A stretch of 64,000 nucleotides of DNA from Pimelobacter simplex (GCF_024662235.1 NZ_CP096276.1:186001-250000); one strand, 5' to 3'; shown: positions 9,329-17,478, counted from the first letter of the stretch. Numbers and translations: made by a program. The notes: generated by a model from the letters alone, not told the origin.

Positions 9329-10692
9329 TCCAGACCTAGCGCCTGCAGGAGGCCGGGAAGCGCGAAGTCCATGTTGACGTGGATGTCGTGCTGGTACTCG
9401 TGAGTCTCCAGCATCTGCTCGAAGCGGTCGTGCTGGAGCGCGTGCGCAAGTTCAAGGCGGAAGTCCTCGTCGTATCGCACGTCAAGGCCGGAGCCGATCC
9501 ACGCGACCGCCTCCGGGTGCTCCTTCCCCAAGAACGCCTCGATCTCATCGAAGAGAGCGAAGACCTCGCTGATGTCCGTCTCCCCAGCGGGGATGAAGGA
9601 GAATATCGGACTCTCCCGGACCCGAGTCAGGCCGATCGGCACGGCCGCGTTCACCCCGGGAGTGTGCAGGTAGATGGTCGCGCCGTGGCCCTTCTCGAAT
9701 CCCCCGTGGGAGTAGGGATTCCGCCACCGTTCCACGACGTCGAAGAGCCGCTGCCAGTACCGGCCCGCGTCGCCTTCCTTGCCGAAGATGCGATCCCACT
9801 TCTCGCCCCAGCGGGAGCCGATCATCTCGGTTAGATCGTCCTCGTCCGGGTCGAAGTCCGCGAAGGCGAGCGCCAGCACGAGGTCGTGTTCCAGCAGGCT
9901 CAGGAACGCGGAGATCGCCGCGACCATGTCGTGGAAGGAGTTGAGCTGCATCTCGGTCTGCCCACTCCGGAATGTCCTCCACGTACCGCCGCCGGGGCTC
10001 TCCCCAGACTCGTCCACATCCTCGATGTGCACAGGCTGCTCGGCACGCTCTCGGAAGTAGTCGTAGGCCCGGCGCAGCGACGCGTGCTGGTTGCGCACGG
10101 TGGCCGCCCCCTTGCCCAACAGATCGGGGGCAGCAGTGACGATGAGTCGTTCGATGGTGCGCATGGAGGACCGAAGCTGCTTCGTGATCTGCTTCTGCGT
10201 CTCTAGGGCCTCCTCTTCGGGGCGCTCAGTTCGGAGGTAGAGGCGCAGTCCGAACTTCTGGAACGCCAGGGAGCAGCGCTCGCCTCGGTAGGTGAAGTTC
10301 ACCCACCACGCGACTTTCTCGCCCGGCCCGTACGCCGGGCACCCCACGAGGTTGAGCGCATACTTGAGGAGGAACGGGACCGGGGCATCGTCCGGGTCGA
10401 TCGCCATGCGGTATGACGGGAACCCATCCCAGCGCGGGTCGTGTGTGTCGTCCGCCGCGACGACGCCGAAGTCGCGCAGCGCCGTCTGCTTGAGGCGCTC
10501 CGCAGCCTGGGTCTCCCCCGGTAGTGCTTCCACGCGCACCAGCATCTCCTGTCGCAGGCCCTCATGCAGCCGAGTTAGCTGTTCTGCAGGCTGACGAGTG
10601 TCGTCCCTCAGCAACGCGCGCCGCCGTCGCTGCAACGTCTGCAAGCACGAGTCCACCCCGGCGCGCGCCGACACCTTAGGACCAACGCTCAA
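9325..10692 (-). CDS. Hypothetical protein with HEPN-type RNPYSH motif
   Basis: 455 residues from a TTG at 10692; the GTG at 10674 is an alternative start. No family is recognised with certainty. Near residue 325 there is WRNPYSHGGFEKGHG, which contains the R-x4-H arrangement of HEPN ribonuclease domains, preceded by acidic helices (ADFDPDEDDLTEM). The N-terminal region has a beta-rich WWVNFTYRGERCSLAFQKFG segment. Location among defence genes and end-to-end overlap with an Abi_C gene make an abortive or toxin role plausible, but that is inference. Confidence 0.5.
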   Translation of the reverse strand: MSVGPKVSARAGVDSCLQTLQRRRRALLRDDTRQPAEQLTRLHEGLRQEMLVRVEALPGETQAAERLKQTALRDFGVVAADDTHDPRWDGFPSYRMAIDPDDAPVPFLLKYALNLVGCPAYGPGEKVAWWVNFTYRGERCSLAFQKFGLRLYLRTERPEEEALETQKQITKQLRSSMRTIERLIVTAAPDLLGKGAATVRNQHASLRRAYDYFRERAEQPVHIEDVDESGESPGGGTWRTFRSGQTEMQLNSFHDMVAAISAFLSLLEHDLVLALAFADFDPDEDDLTEMIGSRWGEKWDRIFGKEGDAGRYWQRLFDVVERWRNPYSHGGFEKGHGATIYLHTPGVNAAVPIGLTRVRESPIFSFIPAGETDISEVFALFDEIEAFLGKEHPEAVAWIGSGLDVRYDEDFRLELAHALQHDRFEQMLETHEYQHDIHVNMDFALPGLLQALGLD

Positions 10693-10830
10693 CTACTCGT
10701 CCTTCGAGCAGTTCGCAGCCGCGAAGCCTAGGTACACCGGTCCTGCGCAGTTCAACGTGATCGGCGTGGTCGTTGGTCAGGAATCAGGGGAACGAGCTGA
10801 CGGAACCGCCCTGTTCAAACACACGTACCC

Positions 10831-10860
10831 TTGTCGCAACGCACGAACCCGTGCTATCCT
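10831..10860 (+). promoter_or_regulatory. Likely promoter of the tRNA-Leu gene
   Basis: A TTGTCG element (10831-10836) and a TATCCT element (10855-10860) are separated by 18 bases and lie 11 bases before the tRNA. This matches a vegetative sigma-70 layout. Confidence 0.5.
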
Positions 10861-10871
10861 GAGATAGCTCA

Positions 10872-10965
10872 GGCGGGGTGCCGGAGTGGTTTAACGGAGC
10901 CGCCTCAAAAGCGGCCGGATTTCCATAGACAAGAAGTCCCGTGGGTTCGAATCCCATCCCCGCCG
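10872..10965 (+). tRNA. tRNA-Leu (anticodon CAA)
   Basis: A full cloverleaf can be drawn: acceptor stem GGCGGGG/CCCCGCC (10872-10878 with 10958-10964), D arm CCG/CGG, anticodon stem GCCGC/GCGGC with loop CTCAAAA (anticodon CAA, reading UUG), a long class II variable arm (25 bases, stem GGATTTC/GAAGTCC), and T arm GTGGG-TTCGAAT-CCCAT. CCA is not encoded. The variable arm is longer than is usual for tRNA-Leu. The gene lies inside the island, so it travelled with it or is a relic of another insertion event. Confidence 0.9.
10912..10930 (+). repeat. 19-bp direct repeat, copy 1 (inside the tRNA)
   Basis: CGGCCGGATTTCCATAGAC covers the 3' side of the anticodon stem and the first half of the variable arm. 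It is repeated exactly at 11017-11035. Confidence 0.75.
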
Positions 10966-10974
10966 CGAAGGAAC

Positions 10975-11004
10975 GAAGGGGCGGCCCAGGCGGGCCGCCC
11001 CTTC
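10975..11004 (+). terminator. Strong hairpin after the tRNA
   Basis: Perfect 13-bp stem (10975-10987 with 10992-11004) and a 4-base loop, starting 10 bases past the tRNA. There is no strong T tract. Confidence 0.7.
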
Positions 11005-11016
11005 GTGGCCGTTGAC

Positions 11017-11035
11017 CGGCCGGATTTCCATAGAC
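11017..11035 (+). repeat. 19-bp direct repeat, copy 2
   Basis: Exact copy of 10912-10930, lying after the tRNA terminator. It resembles an attachment-site duplication, but the tRNA 3' half does not follow it. Confidence 0.7.
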
Positions 11036-11066
11036 CCATACATTCAAGTCCACGTGGACAGGAAAC

Positions 11067-12185
11067 TCAAGCTGCCAGCCCAGTACGGCGTAGGAGCTCT
11101 TCGGCCACGGCCTTGCGAGTCTGGAAGCTCATGCGCAGCGTCAGTCGTTCGTTGCCGGCCCGGTCCTCCGCCAGTACCAGCGCCCCGATCCGGGTCCACA
11201 CCGGGTTCTCGTAAGAGAAGTAGTCGCGAGCGGCGCCGTCAATGTCGACTGGCTCGGCCAGCGGACCTAGCACATTTCGTGGGTCGAGGCCCGCCTGGCG
11301 AACCTTGTCGGCGATCGCAATGACTCCGTAAATGCTGAGAGCAGTACCCGCGATCGATGCTCCGCGAAGGGCCTGGCGGTCCGACTTGCCGAGCCGGCCG
11401 AACTCGGGCCGAACCTTGACGAGCTCGTCCCAAAACGACACGAGGAACTTTGCCTGCTCCTCCTCTTCGCTTTGCGTGATGGGCTCGCCGTGCCAGTTTG
11501 ACTCCATCGCTTGAGTCAGGGTGTTGAAGGCGACCAGCTTTGAGCTCGAGGCTGAGACGTTGTTCTTGAGGACCTCGACGTTGTCGACTCCGAGGTGCCC
11601 GCTGTCAGTGAGCAGCATGCGGGCGATCCGCTTTTCGGCAGTGTCCTGGTAGGCGAACTTCGCAGCCGTGTCGTTCACCTTGTCGCCGCGCGTATTGTAG
11701 TCCGACCCGACTCTGGCGGCCAGGTCGTCGTCGGCCACCCAGATGCGCGTCGCGAATGTCGTCTCTGGGTTAAATGTCCCGAGCGGGTTGCGCGCCGCCT
11801 TTAGGATCGCGGTGATTCGGGATTGAGAGTCGACGGCGGTGTCGAAGCCGCCGCTCCAGACGATCATCGTCCAGTCGCCGTCTTCGTCCTGCCTCATCTC
11901 GAACTCGGCAGACGACGGGTCAAGACGGATGCTGAGGTTGCCCATTACTGCGTTGTTTTGTAGAAGCTCCTCGGCCCACCGGTCCACCTTGCGCTTCGTC
12001 TTGACTCCTTGCTTACCGGTCTGCCAGTCGGGACGGATGTTTCCCTTCAGGCGGAGGGCCCCGTCGCTCTCTGCTCCATCGAACCAGCGCCCAGTTACGA
12101 CGGCCTCGTAGTGCTTCGTTCCCGCGTCGTCGACTTCTCTGAGATGCCGAACGACGATCAGCGGCTCGCCTTTGTGGTCGTTCAC
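11067..12185 (-). CDS. DndB-like / DGQHR-type protein
   Basis: 372 residues. The start is the GTG at 12185, preceded by TTAGGAG at good spacing. The protein resembles the DndB/DGQHR family: VDSQSRITAILKAA at the place of the DGQHR-x-AI motif, followed by a conserved stretch (ATRIWVADDD, then SDYNTRGDKVN) and FNTLTQAM further on. The family shares a fold with ParB/sulfiredoxin and includes the repressor of phosphorothioate modification genes. The canonical DGQHR here reads DSQSR, so the key residues differ. No dndACDE genes are in the window, so it may be an orphan regulator or part of another system. Confidence 0.5.
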   Translation of the reverse strand: MNDHKGEPLIVVRHLREVDDAGTKHYEAVVTGRWFDGAESDGALRLKGNIRPDWQTGKQGVKTKRKVDRWAEELLQNNAVMGNLSIRLDPSSAEFEMRQDEDGDWTMIVWSGGFDTAVDSQSRITAILKAARNPLGTFNPETTFATRIWVADDDLAARVGSDYNTRGDKVNDTAAKFAYQDTAEKRIARMLLTDSGHLGVDNVEVLKNNVSASSSKLVAFNTLTQAMESNWHGEPITQSEEEEQAKFLVSFWDELVKVRPEFGRLGKSDRQALRGASIAGTALSIYGVIAIADKVRQAGLDPRNVLGPLAEPVDIDGAARDYFSYENPVWTRIGALVLAEDRAGNERLTLRMSFQTRKAVAEELLRRTGLAA

Positions 12186-12429
12186 GGAGTCTCCTAACGT
12201 GCGATCAGTTGAACGTACGGACAGTCTGACACCGCAACGTGTTGATTTCAAGGGGTACGTGCAGTATGACTGGCCGCCGTGCTCAAGCTGTCACGGCTTC
12301 TGGTGATGACCCAGCTCGGGCCCACTTGACATGCATGTATCCCGCTGCCGTGTCGCCCTGCTGGGCTTTGAGCGTGGTCGCCGTGGTCGATCACCGGCGC
12401 AGACCGGCCGTGCCCGATAGGCCCGTCCG

Positions 12430-12663
12430 CTACTCGAACAGCTGTGAAACTCGCACGTGTAAGCCGGTAGCAATCTTGACGATGACGTCGAGCGTGGGGT
12501 TTCGGCCGCCGGTCTCGATCGCGGCGATGTAGCTGCGATGAAGCTCGGCCCGCTCGGCCAGCTCCTCCTGGGTCCAGCCGCGTTGGCGTCTCAGCTGCGC
12601 CACGCTCTCGCCGAACGCCCTGCGATGCGCCCGCTGCTCGTACGAGGCGGCACGTTTGGACAC
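12430..12663 (-). CDS. XRE-family helix-turn-helix regulator
   Basis: 77 residues from the GTG at 12663, which has GAGAGG 8 bases upstream; longer in-frame starts add a non-protein-like tail. The product is essentially one HTH_3 domain: FGESVAQLRRQRGWTQEEL, then LHRSYIAAIETGGRNPTLD as recognition region, then IVKIATGLHVRVSQLF. Such proteins act as small dimeric repressors of nearby genes. It is divergent from the next membrane-protein gene with about 98 bases between starts, and lies upstream of the DndB-like gene in the same direction, so it could control either. The 244 bases between it and the DndB-like gene contain no gene. Confidence 0.8.
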   Translation of the reverse strand: MSKRAASYEQRAHRRAFGESVAQLRRQRGWTQEELAERAELHRSYIAAIETGGRNPTLDVIVKIATGLHVRVSQLFE

Positions 12664-12761
12664 CAGTCGAGCCTCTCGACGTTCGACTGCAAAGTCCGTA
12701 CTCGATAAGTAACAATCGCTGCGGCGAACGACACTGATAGGCGACAGGAACGAGGTCGAGC

Positions 12762-13376
12762 GTGAGCAGCAAGTGGACCGTTGCATTGATGGTCGGAGGT
12801 CCGGTCGCCGTCATCGCGGTCGTCTTCCTCGCACTCAAGATGATCGGCGGCAGTTCGGCGCCGGCGCTTGACGTGAGGGACCTTCCGATGGAGTTCGCCC
12901 TCGACGCCGAAGGGGACCGACCGGTGTTCCTCCCGCACTGTGACGGCAGCACGTCCATCCAGCGATACGCCGAGCCCGTTTCGGCTCAGCGGTTCATGAC
13001 GAGCGACGAGACCCGATGGGTTCAGTTCGTAGTCGTGGAGAAAACCGACGACCGTCTGTTCCCGTCCTTGACGGACCTGATCCGGAACTGCAAACCGGAG
13101 AGTCGCGTGAGCACGACTCCCGACGCCATCGTGGCCGACTCCGTCGCCATCGAAGTAGCAACCGGGCCCGATCTCGGCGACGAGAGCCTTTGGTTCACCA
13201 CCGATGTCAACACCGTCGTGGGTGGACCGTCGATCCCGTCAGACCTGCTTGACGACGAAGACGAATCTCCGTCTCCCGGGGTGATTGTCCGGACTGGAGA
13301 CTTCGTCTTCCAACTGCGTGGCTACGGCGTGAGCTCGGAGGACCTGGCCGAACTTGCGGCTAGGGCAATGGACTGA
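12762..13376 (+). CDS. Membrane-anchored hypothetical protein
   Basis: 204 residues from the GTG at 12762. One transmembrane segment near the N-terminus (about 8-27, VALMVGGPVAVIAVVFLAL) is followed by an extracytoplasmic domain of about 170 residues with two Cys residues (HCDG and RNCKPE) that may form a disulfide. Not recognised. The next gene starts 9 bases later, so the two form a small operon divergent from the XRE regulator. Confidence 0.6.
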   Translation: MSSKWTVALMVGGPVAVIAVVFLALKMIGGSSAPALDVRDLPMEFALDAEGDRPVFLPHCDGSTSIQRYAEPVSAQRFMTSDETRWVQFVVVEKTDDRLFPSLTDLIRNCKPESRVSTTPDAIVADSVAIEVATGPDLGDESLWFTTDVNTVVGGPSIPSDLLDDEDESPSPGVIVRTGDFVFQLRGYGVSSEDLAELAARAMD

Positions 13377-13385
13377 GCTGACGAC

Positions 13386-13662
13386 ATGAGAGACGACGAA
13401 GTGCGGTCAGCAGGCTGGTACGCGGACTCATCGATGGCGAACACGCAGCGCTACTGGGACGGCCTGCGGTGGACCGACCACGTGGCGCCCATGAGGCCGG
13501 CCGCGAACGTCTCCGACGCCGGCAAGAAACTCCGACAAGGTTGCCGGCGGTGTACTGAAAGCACTGTTCGTGGTCGTGGTGCTCGTCGTTGGGTTCGGGA
13601 TCCGTCCTGTTGTCCCTCTCTCATATCTGCTGAGGGTCCTGGGGCACTCCTGGGCGTATTGA
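13386..13662 (+). pseudogene. DUF2510-type membrane protein with apparent frameshift
   Basis: Translation from the ATG at 13386 begins with a DUF2510 motif (AGWYADSSMANTQRYWDGLRW). After about residue 47 this frame turns into Arg/Cys-rich nonsense, while the +1 frame continues as a membrane segment (LKALFVVVVLVVGFGI) and ends LRVLGHSWAY at a TGA at 13660-13662. A single-base change near AAGAAACTCC (about 13523-13532) would join the two. It could be a real frameshift mutation, a sequencing error or, less likely, recoding at the A-rich stretch. Confidence 0.55.
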
Positions 13663-13859
13663 TGATTGGCGCTGCAGCAGCCATTGCCGCCGTCTCGAAA
13701 CGCCCGAGAGAACGATCTCGCCCTTGGGCATGGTGGGAGCTGGCCATTCTCGCTGGGTTCGGTTTGGTGGTGCTCGTCGGCCTGATCCAGCTTGAGCAGA
13801 ACCGCCAACGCGACGAGCGGCTCGGCGTCTGCATCTCCAGCGAGTACCAGGACTGCTGA
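13662..13859 (+). CDS. Small two-segment membrane protein
   Basis: 65 residues from the ATG at 13662, whose first base overlaps the TGA of the preceding frameshifted ORF, an arrangement that favours translational coupling. It has two hydrophobic stretches, one at the N-terminus (IGAAAAIAAV) and one in the middle (LAILAGFGLVVLVGLIQL), and a short polar tail with two Cys residues. Not recognised; it may instead be the tail of the frameshifted gene. Confidence 0.4.
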   Translation: MIGAAAAIAAVSKRPRERSRPWAWWELAILAGFGLVVLVGLIQLEQNRQRDERLGVCISSEYQDC

Positions 13860-13968
13860 CGCTGTCGGGACGTCGCGGCGACGACCACGGGCGGCCGACG
13901 CCAGACATGTGTCTCCGAGTTCGGCGCTTGGATGGACAGGCCTGCGCGTTGCCGCCGGCTACCCGCGC

Positions 13969-14760
13969 TCAGTGCAGTGCCGACACGAGGTGAGCCACGC
14001 GGGCCTGATCGGGCATCGGCCAATAGAGGTACTCGGGCGAGAACAGGCAGTGCATCGCCCCGGCGGCCGACAGCTCCTCGACCACATCGAGCGGGCTGGC
14101 GACTAGGAGACCGAGCATTCGGAGCGCCGCGCGTGCCTTGAGAACTCCGGCGTCCCTAGTCAGGAATACGTCGGCACCCGACCGCAAAGCATCCCCGACC
14201 ATGAGGCGGTCGTTGCCCCTCGGGAGGCGCTGAAGGAAGTAGTCGTCTGTGGCGTGCGTCGTTCGTTGGCGGCCGTGCTCGACACCCTCGTCGGTGAAGG
14301 CCAAGGCAGCGAGAAAGTGGCGCATGGCATGTCGTCGCTGAGAACGTCGTTCGGCTGACAAGGGCTTGCTCTTGCTGTCACGCAAGAAGAAGTCAGGGAT
14401 TTGGAACCGAATGTCGCGGACGACCCACATTGCGATCAACAGTTGCAGCCCCTCCAGCTCCTCGCTGTCGCCCGTCGGCACCTCGCCTGGTAGGTCCTCG
14501 CCGGCCCAGAGTCGCCGGCCTTGCTCGAAGTAGTCGATGAGGAGATTCGTATCCCACGCGACGCGGAGGGGGCCTCTGCCCGTTCGGTTCGAGAACAGCG
14601 TCGGCGAGGTCTCGAAAACGAAGTGCGGACCCTCAGGCGCCGGCAGCAGGGGTGGAAGCGACAGATCACTGCTTCGAAGGCGAGCGACCATCGCATTCAC
14701 GAGGCTGACCCCGTGCCCTTCGAGCGGATCGCTAAAGCTGCCGAGTCGGGTCACAGACAT
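13969..14760 (-). CDS. PIN-domain protein, last gene of the DISARM-like operon
   Basis: 263 residues. The ATG at 14760 overlaps the vsr stop (TGATG). A PIN nuclease fold is suggested by VAWDTNLLIDYFEQG (about 68-82) with the first acidic residue, a central helical region, and GNDRLMVGDALRSGADVFLTRD (about 185-206) carrying the later acidic residues, then VVASPLDVVEEL-type closing strands. PIN domains are metal-dependent ribonucleases. It has no adjacent antitoxin-like gene, so a VapC-type toxin role is less likely than a role tied to the operon. The first 60 residues are not recognised. Confidence 0.65.
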   Translation of the reverse strand: MSVTRLGSFSDPLEGHGVSLVNAMVARLRSSDLSLPPLLPAPEGPHFVFETSPTLFSNRTGRGPLRVAWDTNLLIDYFEQGRRLWAGEDLPGEVPTGDSEELEGLQLLIAMWVVRDIRFQIPDFFLRDSKSKPLSAERRSQRRHAMRHFLAALAFTDEGVEHGRQRTTHATDDYFLQRLPRGNDRLMVGDALRSGADVFLTRDAGVLKARAALRMLGLLVASPLDVVEELSAAGAMHCLFSPEYLYWPMPDQARVAHLVSALH

Positions 14761-15041
14761 CACCGGGGGAGGCCCTTGGCCTCAAGTCTGTTTCGGACAG
14801 CCGTCTCAATTTTGGTCGCCGCCTCGTCCGCGTCTTCGTGCTCCCAGATTCGCAGGACCTGCCAACCGGCGGCCCGCAGGCGCGAATCAGTGTCTCGGTC
14901 CCGCGCTACGTTGGCTTCGAGTTTCGCGCGCCACCACTCTGCGTTCGCTTTGGGCCAGCTGCCATGTTGTGGGCACACGTGCCAGAAGCACCCGTCGACA
15001 TAGACGGCGACCTGTGCTGGCCCGAAGACGAGGTCAGCGCG
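14760..15041 (-). pseudogene. vsr: vsr, 3' part (split by IS256-type element)
   Basis: This part encodes RADLVFGPAQVAVYVDG, CFWHVCPQHGSWPKANAEWW, then RDTDSRLRAAGWQVLRIWEH: the catalytic and zinc-binding half of a very short patch repair endonuclease. Vsr nicks next to T in T:G mismatches arising from 5-methylcytosine deamination, so it usually accompanies a C5 methyltransferase, as it does here. The upstream half lies at 16446-16607 beyond the IS. Joining the halves at the 9-bp duplication GTCAGCGCG gives 145 codons including the stop, with no frame break. Confidence 0.85.
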
Positions 15042-16445
15042 ACAGAGCCCCGCGGGGTGGTGGGCTTTGAGGGGATCCTCGGTGTCCTACTCGCCGCTGT
15101 CGATGGCGGCGTGGTCACCAGTATCCATCGGGTCGTTGAGCAGCGCCATGGACTCCTCTGAGAGGTAGCGGCGATCGCCGGCGATCCACTCGTCGTGCAT
15201 GTCGATGAGGACCGCGCCGACCAGTCTGATCACGGCGGCCGCGTTCGGGAAGATCCCGACCACTCGGCTGCGGCGCTTGATCTCCTTGTTGACCCGCTCG
15301 AGCGGGTTGGTGGACCAGATCTTGCGCCAGTGGGCCTTGGGGAACGCGGTGAACGCGAGGACCTCGGCCTTGGCCTCGTCCATCAGCGGAGCGACCTTGG
15401 GGAACGACTTGGCGAGCTGGTCGCGGACCTCGTCCCACGCGGCGGCGACGGCCTCGGGATCGGGCTGGGCGAAGATCGTGCGGAACACCGCGGCGACCAT
15501 GTCGGCGTGGCTCTTGGGCACGTGCGCGAGCAGGTTGCGGGCGAAGTGGACCCGGCAGCGCTGGTGCGCGGAGCCTTGGAAGGACCGCTTCAACGCCTTC
15601 ACGAGCCCGGAGTGCTGATCGCTGATGACCAGCTGCACTCCGGACAGGCCGCGCTGCTTGAGGCTGAGCAGGAAGCTTCGCCAGAACGTCTCGTCCTCGC
15701 TGTCGCCGACGTCGAGTCCGAGGACCTCCCTGCTGCCGTCGGCGGCGATCCCGGTGGCGACCACGACCGCCATGGATACGACCTGGCCGCCCTTGCCGGG
15801 CTTGTTCCGGACGTGGAGGTAGGTCGCGTCGAGGTAGACGTACGGGAAGGGCGTGTGGTCCAGCGGCCGGGTGCGGAACGCGCCGACCGACTCATCGAGC
15901 TGCTCACAGATCCGGGAGACCTCGGACTTGCTGATCCCGGAGTCGGCGCCGAGGGCGACGACCAGGTCGTCCACGCTCCTGGTCGAGATGCCGTGGACGT
16001 AGGCCTCCATCACCACCGCGTACAGCGCTTGGTCGATCCGGCGCCGCGGCTCCAGGATCGAAGGGAAGAACGATCCCTTGCGGAGCTTGGGGATCCGCAG
16101 CTCGACGTCGCCGGCCTTGGTAGCCAGCAGCTTGGGACGGGTGCCGTTGCGTTCGGTGACGCGGTCCTCGGTGCGCTCGTAGCGCTCGGCGCCGATCGCG
16201 CCCGCAGCTTCGAACTCGACGAGCTCTTGGAGCACAGTGCGGACCGACTCGCGGATCATGTCGACGCCATCGCCGGTGCGGAACGCCTCGAGCAACTCAG
16301 ACAGGGCAGACTGGGACAAGGCCATCGGTGGTTCTCCTTCAGTGCGTGACTTGGTCGTTTCACACCGAAGATCCCGCCGATGGCCGCCTACTTCACGCAG
16401 CCCCGCCGCTGACCCTCAAACCCCACCACTCCACGGGACTCTCCT
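15042..16445 (-). mobile_element. IS256-family insertion sequence in vsr
   Basis: About 1.4 kb. The ends carry imperfect inverted repeats of about 30 bp (left from AGAGCCCCGCGGGG at 15044, right ending at 16442), about 26 of 30 matching. The flanks show the same 9 bases GTCAGCGCG (15033-15041 and 16446-16454), a target duplication of the size made by this family. It is closely related to the element at 35742-37147. Confidence 0.85.
15087..16325 (-). CDS. IS256-family (Mutator-type) transposase
   Basis: 412 residues, a normal length. The DDE residues can be placed: first Asp in YLDATYLHVR, second in LVISDQHSGL, and Glu in STNPLERVNKEIKRR. The H/C stretch AHQRCRVHFARNLL, typical of the family, lies between the second Asp and the Glu. 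The start ATG at 16325 has a GGAG about 10 bases upstream. It appears intact and may be active. Confidence 0.93.
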   Translation of the reverse strand: MALSQSALSELLEAFRTGDGVDMIRESVRTVLQELVEFEAAGAIGAERYERTEDRVTERNGTRPKLLATKAGDVELRIPKLRKGSFFPSILEPRRRIDQALYAVVMEAYVHGISTRSVDDLVVALGADSGISKSEVSRICEQLDESVGAFRTRPLDHTPFPYVYLDATYLHVRNKPGKGGQVVSMAVVVATGIAADGSREVLGLDVGDSEDETFWRSFLLSLKQRGLSGVQLVISDQHSGLVKALKRSFQGSAHQRCRVHFARNLLAHVPKSHADMVAAVFRTIFAQPDPEAVAAAWDEVRDQLAKSFPKVAPLMDEAKAEVLAFTAFPKAHWRKIWSTNPLERVNKEIKRRSRVVGIFPNAAAVIRLVGAVLIDMHDEWIAGDRRYLSEESMALLNDPMDTGDHAAIDSGE

Positions 16446-16607
16446 GTCAGCGCGGCGACGGATGTCTCCGATGGGCGCGCGGTCGACGCGGTATCGCAGA
16501 CCTCTCGAGTGCACAGCGCGGCGGATCCGCATCTCTGCGGATGTGTCGCGTCGTCGCTGCGTCTGCATTCGCCGGCGGATGACCGGACTACTGGGCTCCG
16601 GGACCAA
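16446..16607 (-). pseudogene. vsr: vsr, 5' part
   Basis: The N-terminal part of the Vsr protein: QTQRRRDTSAEMRIRRAVHS, then RGLRYRVDRAPIGDIRRRAD, the typical beginning of the family. The best start is the TTG at 16607 with GAGGA upstream and 10 bases past the SRA-HNH stop. The ATG at 16559 is a shorter alternative. The frame runs into the IS at 16446 and resumes exactly in the 3' part. Confidence 0.8.
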
Positions 16608-16617
16608 TCTCAGTTCC

Positions 16618-17478
16618 TCAGTCGTGGTGGAAACCCATGATCTGGCGATGGACCTTGGCGAACTCCGGGTTGAGGCCATGGCCTGGATTCACGACGAGCT
16701 TGCCAATGGGATTGCCTGCGCGATCTATGACCGCCCAGTCGTCGGTGAGTGAGATGCCGCCGTGATCCAACAGCACGTGATGGTTCGGACAAAGGCACAG
16801 GACGTTGCTCGCATGATCGACGCCCGCATGGCCGAATCCGAGAGGAACGATATGAGCTGCTTCAGCGTAGAAGCCTCCTACGGTTGCCAGCTGTGTCTGG
16901 CACACCTGGCACGTGTACCTGTACAGCTTCTTGACTGACAGTGCGACCCGTCCATCCCTCATCATCCTGTAGTGGGTGACAGGAACCCGTTCCGCAGACT
17001 GGAGCGGAGGTGAGGTCTCGTCGGGCTGGAGGTCAACGTCCCCTCCGGCCTCAGGATTCGTCGCTCTCAACATGTACCTGCAGATCACGAACCCGCTCTT
17101 GCCGGGTGCCAGCCAGGCGTCTTCGACTACGAAGAGTCCGTCGTAGCGAAGGCCCTTCGTTGTTGCGCGGATCAGGCGGACAGGCACGCCCGTCTCAACG
17201 CAACGGGCGAGACTGTTGTTCAGCCCTTTCATCTCCTGGTCGGCGATGAGGGTTCCGTCTTTGTCTCGTGACCCCTGGCCGGTGTAGTAGATGACGTCGC
17301 CGAGGTCGACGTCATCCTCGTAACCGCCCGATAGGACGATGCTCTCTGCGCCGCCGCCTCGTACAGCACTACCGCAGATGCCGCGCCGGATGTCACGGTG
17401 GACGCCAGCGTCGAAGAGCGACCGACGGTTGGCGAAGAGGGTGCCGGTAGGCACGTGCGGCAATCGACCATGCACCAT
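16618..17478 (-). CDS. SRA (YDG)-HNH endonuclease
   Basis: 286 residues. An SRA/YDG domain covers about residues 10-140 (TGTLFANRRSLFDAGVHR, then LSGGYEDDVDLGDVIYYTG, DQEMKGLNNSLARC and LRYDGLFVVEDAW); this fold flips out and reads modified cytosine. A C-terminal HNH nuclease (about 190-265) has CQVC, EAAHIVPLG, NVLCLCPNHHVLLD, with zinc cysteines and catalytic His. The pairing is that of modification-dependent restriction enzymes such as the McrA type in Streptomyces. The ATG overlaps the drmB stop (TGATG), so it is translationally coupled to drmB. It is intact although the genes on both sides are interrupted. Confidence 0.85.
   Translation of the reverse strand: MVHGRLPHVPTGTLFANRRSLFDAGVHRDIRRGICGSAVRGGGAESIVLSGGYEDDVDLGDVIYYTGQGSRDKDGTLIADQEMKGLNNSLARCVETGVPVRLIRATTKGLRYDGLFVVEDAWLAPGKSGFVICRYMLRATNPEAGGDVDLQPDETSPPLQSAERVPVTHYRMMRDGRVALSVKKLYRYTCQVCQTQLATVGGFYAEAAHIVPLGFGHAGVDHASNVLCLCPNHHVLLDHGGISLTDDWAVIDRAGNPIGKLVVNPGHGLNPEFAKVHRQIMGFHHD

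Noticed and set aside
10598..10867. Possible gene before the tRNA on the plus strand
   Set aside because: Overlaps the start of the HEPN-like gene and the tRNA promoter, with no protein-like composition or ribosome-binding site.
10912..11035. 19-bp repeat as attachment sites of the main island
   Set aside because: The copies are 105 bases apart and neither borders the island; the guaA-end cores fit the island boundaries better.
13969..14760. PIN gene as toxin of a VapBC pair
   Set aside because: No small antitoxin-like gene is adjacent; its start overlaps vsr and it is longer than typical VapC proteins.
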